From Kappaphycus alvarezii (Eukaryota > Rhodophyta > Florideophyceae > Gigartinales > Solieriaceae): 64,000 nucleotides of DNA. How positions within the stretch are numbered: position 1 is the stretch's first letter; each line of letters begins with the position of its first letter. Position numbers and translations under genes: made by a program. Under the pieces are notes generated by a model. It worked only from the letters and a program-made list of their open reading frames with translations. It did not search any database and had not been told where the DNA came from. The stretch is taken from the NCBI GenBank assembly GCA_002205965.3, contig NADL03000752.1, positions 124,001-188,000 on the forward strand, in the 5' to 3' direction. Below, one piece after another: positions 47,600 through 59,402 of the stretch.

Positions 47600-49583
47600 T
47601 CACCCGCCGCCAGGACGAAAATCCTCCACAGAACGGCCTATGTATGTCGCAGTAGGGGCCATCTTGGATGGCAGCTTCGTGAGGCAAATAGAACGGTTGG
47701 CTGATTCGATTGTGTCCTGATCTTCTCCTGTGTCGATGTCAGCAAAATGCGCGTCAAATTCGTCAATTTCATTGCGCTTCTCGTCACCCTCATCTGTGTC
47801 AGAAGCACTGTGGTCACTAGCCTCGCTTCTTTCTTGATCCTTGAAAATGTCAGCAAGAATGTGTACAGAAGAATCGCCCTTCTCCAGAGGGTGGCGAGTA
47901 TGGGTAGCCAGGTCTTCTCTTGTGCAACGATGCTTCGGATCCCATGGGCCTCCACACTTAACACACTCGTTGCGCATTCTATCCTCTTCAAATTCCTCCG
48001 ACGAACGTCTGCCTGTACGATTATCTGAACCCCTCCGCTTAACTGAACCACGATAATCACGTCGATTGTGCCGAGGATTACGGCCGTACCTCATCATGTG
48101 AGTGCCTACTTCTGGTGAGTCATCCCTGTGTGCTACGCCCGTTTCAAACCTTTGGCTATCGCCTGTTAGCTGCTGTAACTGGCGTAGTTTTTGTATAGAC
48201 TCGTGCAACGTAGTCACGAACTTTTTGAAAGGGTAGTTTTGGAATTTGATACTCTGGATGGGAATCCTCGACAATTCCTGAAACTCGGTTGCTGCTTTCC
48301 GCGGAAAATCAATCTTACGCGAGTCTGTACGGAAGTCTGGAGGGCATTGCGGAGTGAGTTCGTTGACATGTTCCACCAGCTTCGTGAGCCCACCAGACAC
48401 ATATCTTATCTGCTTGTCACACATAAAGGACTTGAGACTAGGTTTGTCGCGAGGGAACCCTTAACTTGAATCTGCCTAGCATCGCTCAGATACTCTCCAG
48501 TCACTACCTTAACCATTTCGACGTAATTCATAGAACTGTTGCATTTTTCCAAGAAAAATCGGCGAGCTGCACCATCCGGGATGTGCACGAAAAAGTCAGC
48601 CTTCTGGGACGGGGAGAGTTTGTACTGACGAGCTCAGATGTCGTACATCTGAAGGGTCTCATCGATGCCCTATGAAATGTCTACATTGAAATCGTTATCC
48701 TTGAACATATGTTGCACATAATTCACCTTCCAGGATTCATCTGGCCCATAAGGATGACGACCACTAACATCCGTTGGATTCTGACTCGGGTAAGAGTCCC
48801 TTACGTTGACTTTGTAATCAAGGTTACGATTTTCAATCTGATCCCCAGAGGGTCCCGCCACGTATGGAGTCGCTCCACCAGCGGGAGGAACGCCAAAAGG
48901 GCGACGAGGTAGACCGTAAATTCCCGTGGAGGCTTGAGCAGCTTCAGCTCGATGGTGAAAGACACGTTCACTACCGTTATTTTGGACCCTTTCTGAGCCT
49001 GCCTGGAAACGATTACTGGAATCACAGTGCTCCTTAAACTTAGCAACCACAGCCTGTGTGAACGCAGTGGTGCAATTAACGATATTGCAAATCCATATAT
49101 TGGTGCGAACAGACTTGTCGTTCTTGTCGGAATCAAAAATCCTAGCATTTTCAATAAACTCAACTGTAATATCCTCGAATCCATATAGTTCGGCAACCTT
49201 GAACAAGACCTTGATTGGAAAATCGGCATAGCGAAATATTCCTCAGCGAAGATACTCTGCGGAGCTGGAAGAATGTCGGCCATGTACTCCGCAATATCAT
49301 CAGGATCTGGGAGGGCAAAGGCTGATTCAGACGTCGAACTGGATGGCGGATCTGATATGGCAAAAAAACTGCAACGTAGCCTTGGCTGCGTTCAACATCT
49401 TGACAGGAAGATCAAAGAAGATTTGGATCCGATCTTCAATATCTGGTCACACTTCTGCTTGAACTTGTTACGGGAAAGCGGCGGCATTTTCAGCGACCAC
49501 AAAGCAAACTCTCGGTTGTGTAAGTGTTCTCAAAAGCGACAGCGATCTGGACAAGAAGAACGAAGAGAGGGTACTATAATCTT
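47600..49583 (-). pseudogene. Copia gag region (capsid and zinc-knuckle-like nucleocapsid)
   Basis: From about 49,583 down: EYMADILPAPQSIF, VAELYGFEDITVEFIENARIF, then a Gly/Pro-rich spacer. In another frame (48406-48588) come HIPDGAARRFFLEKC and VVTGEYLSDARQ, a typical capsid tail. The last stretch (47600-48424) has FVTTLHESIQKLRQL, a basic region and CVKCGGPWDPKHRC, a CCHC-like knuckle with a longer C-to-H gap than the standard CX2CX4HX4C. At least two frameshifts separate these parts. Confidence 0.7.
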
Positions 49584-49631
49584 GTAGTATGATCTGCTCA
49601 ATAGATAGCGGGAAACGAATCCGGATTATCG

Positions 49632-49939
49632 TGTTACCCGCCTCTATCAGCTGCAGTTATAAGACTGTACAATCAGCCTTATCAGTCAAAAGGAAGTAAA
49701 GGGAAGTGGAGGAGAGGATGTAAGGGTAGTTGAATAAATTTTATTGGCAAGAAGGGCTGACGCTGTGGCATCAGCGGAGCTACGTATTCTGCGGAATCAG
49801 ACGTAGCAATACTTTTTCATTGTCCGTCGACTCCGATGGCGAGGAGGGGCTGAGCTCGTAGATATTTGTCATGCAAAAGTGTGAAAAACTGCGTCCGAGA
49901 TGTAGTGTGCTCTTGGGCATTACAGTGTAAAGATTGACA
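49632..49939 (-). repeat. 5' LTR of the copia element
   Basis: Same length as the 3' LTR, with about 35 mismatches by hand alignment, a mix of transitions and transversions. The adjoining internal bases (CGATAATCCGG on the coding strand) do not begin with TGG, so a standard tRNA 3'-end primer site is not obvious. Confidence 0.9.
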
Positions 49940-50116
49940 CTTGCAGGGGGAAATGTGCGGTGATTTAATATTTGAAAGATATGGTCGGTTGTGGCCCGGA
50001 ATCTCCTACAGTACAGGGTGACCAGTAGTTCCTCTTAAATTTCCCCAAAAAGCCGGCTCAAGGCCGCCATTTCTTACAGTAAATGATCTCCCCATTTCCC
50101 TCTTACAATAATAATG

Positions 50117-50155
50117 TACTGTAAAGTAGGACAGAATCTGTCCTACTGTACAGTA
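50117..50155. repeat. 39-bp hairpin built on the TACTGTACAGTA motif
   Basis: Arms of 18 bases (50117-50134 and 50138-50155) are complementary with one mismatch, with loop AAT. The right arm includes a perfect TACTGTACAGTA at 50144-50155. It lies just outside the Tc1 relic. Confidence 0.7.
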
Positions 50156-50159
50156 TTCT

Positions 50160-51540
50160 TGATATATACACTGCCGCCTATAATTATAAAGCACCCCCTC
50201 AGAATGCAGTTGTATCAGCTATACATGTATATTTTTAAAAAGTAGTATCTGATATGGATTCAGCGCCCCCTTAAATGGTGGAAACCAAGGAAGTTTTATA
50301 CAGTTCGTGTAACTGTAGTGCAAAAGGTATAAAAATGTCATTTTAGAGGCAACTATAATTTTAAAGCACCTTCACTTAACTCAGCAGAGTAGAGCCTTCA
50401 CGAGCTTCACGGCCACTTTATTCGCATATCAATAATGAGTAGCTCCTCCGGAACGCTCAAGCACCTCGATACACCTGTTCGGCATTGAACAAAGTAGAGA
50501 ATGAACAACAAAAGTGGGCATTCCACTCCAACATTGTTTCAAACAATTAATAAGCTCTTCAACTGACCCAAACTGCCTTTTATTCGCGTATACCTTTCTT
50601 ATTAGGCATCCCCAAACATTCTCTATCGGATTCAGGTCCGGAGACCGCGCGGGCCAGTACATTAGACGAATTCAATTCTCCGAGAACCACTCCCTCGAGT
50701 ATTGACTCACGTGGATGGGAGCATTGTCTTGCTGATACTTCCAGTTTAACGGCATGAAATTGTCCGCAAAAGGAAGCAAGCGTTCCTCCATCACCTTCAA
50801 ATAGGTCTTTGTTGTTTGTCTTCCCTTCAAAACAACCAAATCCGTATTTTCGAAGCCAGAAATCCCTTCCAAAAACATTGCACCGCCACCACCCTTCTGC
50901 ATTCTACTAATAAGCGTCTGATTGTTACGCCAATCATGCCAGTGTGCGTGAAAGCCGTCGGGACCATCCAAACAGAAGCGATTCTCATCGCTAAACAAAA
51001 TTTTTTTTCCACTTACCATGGTTCCATGTAATATGATCTCTTGCCCACTTCAGACGATTTTCCTTATGAGATTGACTTAGCGGGGGAGCTTCCTGTGCCT
51101 TAGAAAATCCATGTAGGGGGTCTTCAGCCAGAATTGCGCGCGTCCGCGACACGGAGACCGGTAGCCCACACTTTTGTTGCAAGGACTGGGCAGTGTCCAC
51201 ATCTTTCCGGGCCTCTCGAAAGAGACTGCGCCTATCTTGCTCGCTCATTTTTGAGGGGCGGCCTGTGCGAGACTTTCTGTGCCTTTCTGTTGGATCTGAG
51301 GAAGTTTTGGCTAAATATATAATCTGATTACCGTACTGGTTTTCGCTCCGATGACACCGCAGAAATAGTGCGAGGCTTACGGTATTTAGCGGCAACAGAA
51401 CGAACTGAGCAACAGATCACTGTAATGCGGGAATTTCTCCGTAAACCATGCAAATCGTCAGTCATTGATGAAAAAAACATCTCTAAAGCCATAGACTGTC
51501 GACCCAACAAACTCTCAACCAAAAACTAGTCATCAAGAAG
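50160..51540 (-). mobile_element. Tc1/mariner relic with repeated left-end motif
   Basis: It contains a minus-strand Tc1 transposase. Near its 3' end a motif of the form ...CTATAATT(A/T)TAAAGCACC occurs twice in the same orientation (about 50171-50195 and 50347-50370), resembling the paired repeats inside terminal repeats of some Tc1 elements. I found no matching inverted copy on the right, so that end is probably lost. Boundaries are approximate. Confidence 0.6.
50429..51522 (-). pseudogene. Tc1/mariner DD34E transposase, catalytic triad intact
   Basis: In order: an N-terminal helix-turn-helix region in two frames (VRSVAAKYRKPRTISAVSS and TGRPSKMSEQDRRSLF), LKWARDHITWNHGKW, ILFSDENRFCLDGPDG with HWHDW, GGGGAMFLEGISG, YQQDNAPIHVSQYSREWF, WPARSPDLNPIENVWG, and the C terminus to 50429. 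The three acidic residues (SDE, QDN, PIEN) are all present, with 34 residues between the second and third. Visible lesions are an in-frame TGA at 50672-50674, one extra A in an A run near 51,000 that shifts the frame, and a shift near 51,330-51,395. It is much less decayed than the relic at 11-12 kb. Confidence 0.85.
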
Positions 51541-54220
51541 GAGATCACTTAATATTCATGTACTCGTTAGAACTATTAACAGTCACCACTGAATGCCTTC
51601 TCGCCATGACCTTTGTACTTGGTCCCCCTAGCCATTGTTTAAAACCCCTCATAACATAAGTCTATTCCTTCTTTTCATTTGACATAGTTGGTAGACCTGC
51701 TTTAATGGATATAAAATGAAACAGAAATGCATAAAGCTATCCGTGTTTTCGCTCGTAGCTTGATACTCGGTTGTTTCCGCTTTAGCTTTGAAAATGAAAA
51801 ACGGTCAATGTCAGCGAACGCTTTCTAGTCTTACTCAAGATACTAAGGCACCGCCGTAGATGTGCTCTGTAGGTATGATTGTTTGTTGGAAATGAAACAT
51901 TCAAAGGACAAGCTAACCCTAACGAAACAATCGTCCAAAGCGATAGCCATGAACCCAACAGAATTGCTTCAGTTGGGGTATCAGCATGGCTAATCAATCC
52001 CATGGATGTTAGAATGACGCACTGTGGTGAAGATGGAGACTTTTGCGAGAATACAGGGGAGATGGCAGGACGTTTTCTCGTTTTTCTCGGCTACTGCTTG
52101 TAAGCAAGCAATACTTGTTTTGATAAATGTGTGTTTATGAATCGTCTACGTAGGGATCCTTCCTCTCCTTCCTTGACACCGGTATTGATAAGCAACCACT
52201 AGATACATGAAATGGGATGATCTCCTATCTTTTCTTGAGACGGAAGATACTGTACTGCAGCAGTGTAGCAGATCAATTGTTTGCCAACCAGTAGTAGCCA
52301 TAGGTTCATAGGATGGGATGATCTCCGTTTTGTCTTTGAGATAAAGGTACTTATCTGGTGCCTTCCAGAGGGTCGCCCTTTACCATTCCTTAGTGGAACA
52401 CCCCTGCATTCCCCCCATGCGAAGATGGGGCGCGGTGGGTGCAGCGTATTGATATCTTGTGCGAGCCATGTGCAGCACCTGGTGTCGGTGTGACGGGACT
52501 GGGTTTTTCTATTCTATAGGCGGGACGCAGACTGCAATGCATAATGAACCATGCCGGGGCTGTTCAGTAACCGGAGATTAGTCGGGCAAAAGCTATTGAC
52601 CCGACTGCAATCTATTTTGCAGTCCATGCACTAGCCGACCATACTGCAGCCTGTTCTTCAGGTGGTTCAGTCAACGCAATGGCTGTGTCAAGGTCCGGTT
52701 ATCGTTTGCATCTCCTGGAATTAGGTGTTAGTGTGGTAATCGTGTAAACAATGCGCACGGGACTATGGAAATAAAATGAAAGCAAGAATCGGGATGCGAG
52801 GGTCAAAGGTGGGATTCAAAGTGGTGTCTTGATGAGGTGCAGTCCTTGGTACGCCACAGATTTCAGTACATCGTCGGTTGGTACTGACGCGCCAAATCAG
52901 AGTGTCTCCTCTCGTGCCGAGAAGTGCGAAGGCGTCCGAAATATGCGGGGCTTGGAGCTCCTTTGTGCAGGTTTGGAGAAGGTAAAGGCACCAGTATGAT
53001 ACGGCGTGAACAGGTGGACACTGTTTGATATGTCGTAGTGGCAAGGTTTCAATTGCGTGGTTGAGTGTTGTATGTACGTGGGTGTTTCATAAAGAAGAAA
53101 GACGTGTTTAAAACTTGTGTCTCGGCGAGGTGCATAGGTGGGGTGAAGTGATATCTGGTGATACACAGCAATGTTTATGTCGTCAGCGAGAACTTGGTTT
53201 GCAGCAACAGGGGTTTGTGTTACATGCGGGACGCAGCAAGTGACATCTAGATCATGGATCAAACCGTCGTAGTTTGGACATTCCGTACAACTATACCATC
53301 GGCTCTCCTCGGTGATAACAATGTATTGTACAGTACATTGGCGACAAGTTGACAAGCTCACGAGTCGCACAGTACAGTATGTTCCACCGAAAATACAGCA
53401 CAGTGCTTTGTTCAAACCACGCCTGCACTAAAGCTGCAAGATGGTCTCGAGATCTGTGACAAGGTCGGGCACCACTGTACCCCAAGAACTATGTGGACGC
53501 GTTGAGGTAATGTCGGAGGAATCTGTTCCTTTCCAAACTGCTAATCTCAGGAACGTGACGATCATTGCTGCATTTGCTTCTCCTGTAATGTGCAATAAAG
53601 TAAAGTCGACAATCAAGTACACTCTTGTGAGCGGTCTTTCATAAACACCGCAATTGGGCACAGAATCCAACAAGAGGAGACAGTCCATCGCTGTACTTGC
53701 AACATACTCCCATTGTCAGCTTCCGCCTCGCCTGCGCAGTTGAAACTGCAGGTGTTGCACATGCCATGAACATTGTGCGGTGCACTGGTCAATAGGCAAC
53801 ACAGTGTATGTGGGCCTTGAGCCGCGATGTTTGTATCCTTTGTTACTCAACTGTGTATACTAATATGCCGTCCTAAAACCATGCAAGAATCCCGGTGCTG
53901 TATGCAGCAACGTGCTGCATGATGCATAAACCACCCCGACTCTCCAGTACAAAACAACACTTGCGAAAGAGGCTCAAACGAGTTCCCACTCCATCACACG
54001 CCATTCCAAAAACCACAGTCCACAGTACACCCGCAACTGCATCACTCGCGACTCGCAATACTACATAAAAGTCCCCTGACATTTGTAACAAAAGAGCGGC
54101 AGTAAAAGGCCGGACGGCTGCATACATCACAGCCCTGCATTTACAGATACAGGCATCATGACACACGACCCTCGATAACCCCCTGCCTCCATCGCCCGCA
54201 GTTGAAAAAAACTGCAACGC
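51541..54220. other. GC-balanced region without a supported gene
   Basis: Several frames of 60-172 residues exist (the longest on the minus strand at 52,897-53,415), but none has a recognised domain and they overlap others. GTAC-rich sites occur near 53,325-53,340 and 53,369-53,380. Confidence 0.35.
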
Positions 54221-54914
54221 ATGACCGGCGCCGTGAGCGACACACCGCCAACCACTGCGCAGTACGGAAACGCGCATCGCATACGCGTGGTGTGTGGGTT
54301 GTGGGAAGGGGGAGGAGTGGCGGTTGATAGACGCGGGATTTTGGCGCATGAGGTACGGTTTTCTTTATGGGTGTTGTTTGTTTGGTGGGTGGGCCTCGGC
54401 TCGCTGTGGTATTGGAGTGGAGTGCGTTTCAAGGTGATTTGGTGGAGTATGTAGGGTTGGAGGTGGTTGAGGGGAAATGGTGTATGCTTTTGTATCGATA
54501 TGTAGTGGCGGTAGAGTTGTTGTTAGAATTGAGAGTTTCAGCGCGGTAGAGGGAGTGTGAAAGTGGAATGTGCGAGAGGGGGCAGTAGTGGCACTCGCGG
54601 CAGCGTTGGTAGTGGAGTGGATGATGCTTGTGAGTCGGTAGCAGGTTTTGTGGTGGTTGTCACGGATATATGGCCCATAGGTCTCCTAGGAAGGTGTGGT
54701 TTGGGAAAAGTATGCATGGACAAGTTAATTTTTGTTTTCACGGTGTGAAAAAGCTCGGTTGTGCGGTGTCGATGAAATGTGTGTTGACTTTGGGTGTGTA
54801 GAGAGATTTGAAAGTTTGGGTCACGCGTTTGTGTAGATGAAATTGAAAGTGTGTCAAGTGGGGAAAGGGATACAGACGTAGAAAAGGGCCGTAGGGCCAA
54901 TGGAGTGCATCTCA
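54221..54914 (+). other. Possible interrupted coding region, family unknown
   Basis: Plus-strand reading gives MTGAVSDTPPTTAQYG with RVVCGLWEGGGVAVDRRG. In a shifted frame come VEYVGLEVVEGKWCMLL and VAVELLLELRVSA (about 54,435-54,545), and in a third frame DEIESVSSGERDTDVEKG to a stop near 54,914. The pattern of good pieces in different frames resembles the interrupted genes at the other end of the window. No family was recognised, and chance cannot be excluded. Confidence 0.2.
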
Positions 54915-55810
54915 TATCATTATAAGATTACAATACAACATCAAAGGTACATATTATAGGATTATGAGATTCATGGCTAAAACACAAACAAAAATCCCAG
55001 TACTCTTGGTATGTTTCAAGGAAAGTAACTATCCAAAGAGTTATGATGATGGCCCGGGTGATGAATCGGAAAGCAGAGTACTCAACGCCCAGCGGGGTGT
55101 GCAAAACGAGTGCTGTATAGCTCCCCAATTTCTACACAAACGAATATTGAAAGCGGGGACAAAGGCCAACGTGCCTCCTCACGACGGCGATGCCATAACA
55201 CACGTGCAATTCATAAGAATTTTTGCTTTCTGAGACTGCTTTCGGACTGCTACTCGACGAGGGATGAGCAGCGACGCGCATCGAAATCGCAAGGGGTGTG
55301 AGCCGCTTGGAGAAAATCCCCCTATTGAATTTCACTCATATTGTGGTATCCGAGGCCTATGTTTGAATTTGTAGCACGTTGCTGTCGTCCTGATCGGATG
55401 ACTTATCTTGGACGGTCTTTTCACAGATAACGTAGCACGGGCCAAGTGTATCCTAGCGAGGGAAATGGAGAGAATTTCGCAAAGCATGTGTAATGCAATA
55501 TGTGGGTTTGGTGACAGGTCGCCGAGACTCTAGTCGGGTGCAGCCTATGATGACGCCGTATGTGGTAGATAATGCGTGGCAGTGGTGTGTGTTGCTGGAT
55601 GCGGTACAGCATGTAGCTGCAGCACTACAACGCACAATGTTTCACTCGTTTCGGATGCAATGAGGTATTTTCAAGTTGGAAAATCTGTCTTGTATACAAG
55701 TGGAGAGGTGGTGTATGAGCGGGGAATAGAGTCAATTGGACACTAAAGCATTACCGCAGCGCACTTGAAGAAGAGTTGCTTTCCACTGCGATACTGAAAT
55801 TGGACTAGTG

Positions 55811-55834
55811 TACTGTACAGTACTGTACTGTACA
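55811..55834. repeat. TACTGTACAGTA palindrome with overlapping second copy
   Basis: A perfect palindrome at 55811-55822 is extended by CTGTACTGTACA, giving overlapping GTAC-centred dyads. Confidence 0.5.
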
Positions 55835-55898
55835 ACAATATACGATGTTATGTCCCAAGGATTCTCAATCGATGTGATGTATTCCTGCAATGTTTGAG

Positions 55899-55929
55899 CC
55901 AACTTTACATTTATTAAATGTAAAGTTGG
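55899..55929. repeat. 31-bp perfect inverted repeat
   Basis: Arms of 15 bases (CCAACTTTACATTTA and its complement) are separated by a single T. This could form a near loop-less cruciform or be the remains of an inverted insertion. Confidence 0.7.
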
Positions 55930-56465
55930 CCGACTGCCACCAATCTACCTGCACTACCCACAGTCCCCGAGAGTTGCCGTGTGAGGAATACTGCACTGTA
56001 GCTCTGCTCGTCTACAGTCAACGCGCAGAGATACTGTATCAACACGCAAACTACGGTGTCAACGATATTCCTCCATGCCGTAATTGTCGACGAGATAGCA
56101 TTCGAACAAACGCAATGAATTCCCCATCCATCTCGGCACGGAGATCAACATACCACTTTACAAAAACACCAGTGCACCACATCTCGAATTCCCTACACAC
56201 CCGACATCCACACATTGCCCCCAAAAAAAGAGCAACCATCGGGGCACCCACTGCCGCCATTCCACACCCCAAATCTCCACCGCCAGAGCCGCGAACCGTA
56301 CAAAAAAATATCGAAAGCAATCAAAGTGGTAGAGAGACATACTCCGCACTTGCATGCAACTCCAGTCTTGCCGTTCCAGCGGCATTCATGCGTCGGGCCT
56401 GCAGCATTGGCGTCGTCGGCCCAGTGGCAACCGCCACGACCTCCACATCCCTGACACTGCATCGA

Positions 56466-56496
56466 CAGTACAATACAGTACAGTACGAGGCAGTAC
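56466..56496. repeat. Cluster of CAGTAC units
   Basis: Five near-tandem (A/C)AGTAC units in about 30 bases, part of the dispersed GTAC family. Confidence 0.4.
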
Positions 56497-57069
56497 AAAA
56501 CAACACGTGTACCGTGCGGTTCGATGCCTCTTGAGTTTTTTGGCAGACACGTCAACATGGCATTTGTACACTAGTCTGCTGTACGGGTACACCCACGTGC
56601 GGGCTCTATTTTCGCACGGTCCCGCACGATACCATGCGGTCGACTCTAGGCCGCATGGTTTTTGTTTTATGATTCCATGCCCTGGGTTGTATGTACAGTA
56701 CAGGACAGTTGTACTGCATGTGTTGTAGAGAATTTATCGCATGTTGGACGGGATCGAGTCGGGTGTTGTCAAGGATGGGCGTGGGATGATGGCGGTGGTG
56801 TGGTGATGGATGGTGGGGTGGCGGGCGGAAGGGATGAGGTACGATTGTACGGTACGTGAAATTGCGAGTATGGCTGTGCTTGTGTTGTGTTGTTGGGGCG
56901 GCTGGGATTGGTTTGTCCCGGGGAGAGGTGCCGAGTTTTACCTAGCGTGTGTGGCGTGCTGTCTTGTACCGTACGGTTTGCTTTGGGTGGTTATCAAATG
57001 CAAAGGTGGTGCGTTGGATGCAGTTGGGCAGCTTGGCAACTGTTTATTTTTGCAGTGCACTACGTTACT

Positions 57070-57126
57070 TACTGTACAGTGCTGCACAATTTGCCCCTTT
57101 TCTTTTTGTAGGTATACTGTACAGTA
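57070..57126. repeat. Two GTAC palindromes, one perfect
   Basis: TACTGTACAGTG at about 57071 has one mismatch. A perfect TACTGTACAGTA lies at 57115-57126. Confidence 0.5.
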
Positions 57127-59368
57127 TCGTGTAGATCTCTTGCCATTTGGCATCACCATGTGTCCCATACGGGACAAAAGAATCTCCCTTTTCTATCTCC
57201 AAATGTACAGTACGGTACACAAAAAGATCTGCAGGGGTGCTCGTACTCAAAGTATTGTACCACTTTTGGCGGGAAACATTCCGTCGGCGTACGGTACAGG
57301 GTTATGCTATACCACTGTACTACACTATTGTACAGTGCTCTTTCAATGCTACGAACGCTATCGTAAGGTTACCCGCGGCCAATCATACTATTACTCTAAT
57401 GTATCACAATCTTACACTTATCAACCAAAAGGGTAGGATCCGACGCGGAACTACAACGCATGCGATCAGTCTGGCGGCCGCCCGGATCGGTTTTGTCAAA
57501 ATATCATCGACTTGCCTAGCGAAGTGAATCACTCGCGCAAACGGATCGCAAAAATATCCCCCGAGTTGATGCATTCTACTACATCTGAAAAGCCTTTGCT
57601 GCACCACCCACAACGGCCTTGTCCCCCACTCGGCAAACAGCATTGTCCTAGTGCATAGTACAGTACAGTACGCGTGGAACGCAATCGACGGCCCTAATAA
57701 TTCCTGCCTTTCGATTTTTGATCTTTGCCGCCGCAGAAAACAGTGGGGGCCAATTGCAGGACCGGTGACAGATTTGCCTCGAGAGATGCCGCAACATACA
57801 ATGTTGATACAACATTCGGGAGGGAGTTTGAGCGGTGCCTCGCCAAAAAAAAGGGGACAGAAAGGTCGGCCGCGAAATGTGCAATCCATGCATCTTTTGA
57901 ATTTAGTAATATTTTTTAAAGGGTTTGTACAGCGACCGCATAGGCAATAAAACAGCACTTTTGCATTTTCAATGACAACGGAAACGCTTGGGCCTACTTG
58001 ACGGTTGTACATTGGTGGTGGTTGTTTTCAGATGTTTCTGGACGTATGTTGCAGCACCGCCCCAGCCTTATGATTTGATACGCAGTGGACACTTGAAAAT
58101 ATCAGTGCACACTTACACGTCAATAGATTTCATGCATTCGGTTGCGGGGGTGGAGGTTGAAGCGGCGTTAATAAAAAAATCGACGTAGATGACGGTTAGA
58201 ATCGGGCCATGCGCAGAGATGACGGATAAATGCAGAGATTTGGATGTTTGAGAAGCGGGCGTTTATCAATACTGGAATGTTGACGAGGACCGTTGCCGAG
58301 TGTCTTTGACTATGATTACAAGCGATGTATGTCGCTTGTTGGAAAAGCTCGTCTCAACACTGGGTCCTCCTCGGTTAGCATCTACTGCACTGTAAACAAA
58401 CCCCCGATTTAGAGACCACAACTGGGCTAATTGACTCGACTCAATACAGTAATCGACAAACACAACCTCATTAAAAGCTAGCAAGAGCACGCGAAATCTA
58501 TAATTATTTTGTCAACAATGTCATGACATGCATTTCATTTTTTCCTGCGCTCTGACAGGGGCGTCGTTACGTGGGATGTAACGGCGTTGTGATATGCTGC
58601 AAGCTTTGGCAGCGTGGCAAGGCTTGAAATAGGTGAAAGCAACAGTTTTGCTTTCCAAAAAAATGCTGTAGCAATCGCCTTCCACTATGAAACAAATACT
58701 GTAGAGAGAAGGGCGACACATTTTGTGAGGGGAGGGTAAATAGATGCAGTGAGTAGTTATTGAGCAGAGAAGGGTGACTTTGCCAAATCATTTAAAGTTT
58801 ACTTGCGATCTACACAGAAGCGATTGGGGTAACTACGTTGCATTGATAACCACGAGTTTCACTCGAGGGGTTTTCAGTGTTATCGCTGTCGTGCACAGCA
58901 TCGTTTTCATACCATTTGCATACTCCATTTTTGCGGGTATTTCGAGCAGCTGTTTTTCCCAACTGCCCCAGAGTCAATATTAAATTTAGTAATTTTCCTG
59001 TTTTGAGCACATGGGCCTGGCAAAACATGTCAATACATTACAGCCATAAACAGCACAATGGAGCCCAGAACAGTAGCTTACAGTTCCACTGGGTAACATT
59101 GGAACAATTCTATTGTGATTTCTCTACCTTTCGAGTACAGGACAATAAAATGCTCTCAAAAACCCCTTTCTTGACCAATTCAACCGCTAACTCGCACCAG
59201 TACTGCACAATCCAGATCTGTACAGTAGGTTGTTGCGTTGCGTTGTGCATTTTTGTGTCAACTGTCCAGGACGGCACTACAGCGTGCGGTACGGTCTGTA
59301 GTGCGCCGAGTGCAGGAAAATCCTTTGGTAACCGCGAGTAACCCTTAATGCCCACATTCCCTCAAGCG

Positions 59369-59402
59369 ACAGTACAGTACAGAATACCGTACTGTACGGT
59401 AC
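59369..59402. repeat. GTAC-rich motif cluster
   Basis: CAGTACAGTACAG is followed by CCGTACTGTACGGTAC, the latter an almost perfect dyad. Another unit lies at 59546-59563. Confidence 0.4.

Larger units (their letters stand above)
43178..49939 (-). mobile_element. Ty1/copia LTR retrotransposon, structurally complete but coding regions broken
   Basis: Two direct repeats of exactly 308 bp (43178-43485 and 49632-49939) flank about 6.1 kb that encodes, on the minus strand and in order, gag, aspartic protease, integrase, reverse transcriptase and RNase H. Integrase before RT defines copia. On the coding strand the LTRs begin TGTCAATC and end GGGTAACA. A purine-rich tract (43486-43499) adjoins the 3' LTR. 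I count about 35 differences between the LTRs, so insertion is old. No 5-base target duplication is visible: the flanks read TGTCG on the left and CTTGC on the right. Each coding region is interrupted by shifts or stops. Confidence 0.9.

Noticed and set aside
50672..50674. In-frame TGA read as a sense codon (altered genetic code)
   Set aside because: It is a single case in a decayed transposon; other genes end normally at TGA.
52897..53415. 172-residue minus-strand frame
   Set aside because: No domain, no plausible start context, and comparable frames occur by chance in this GC-balanced region.
57479..57535. RQVDDILTKPIRA on the minus strand, resembling the end of a copia RNase H
   Set aside because: The motif is short, and nothing upstream or downstream in any frame continues a copia polyprotein.
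55890..58012. Three long frames (202-214 residues) on both strands
   Set aside because: They overlap one another, contain no recognised domain, and their composition is driven by repeated GTAC motifs.
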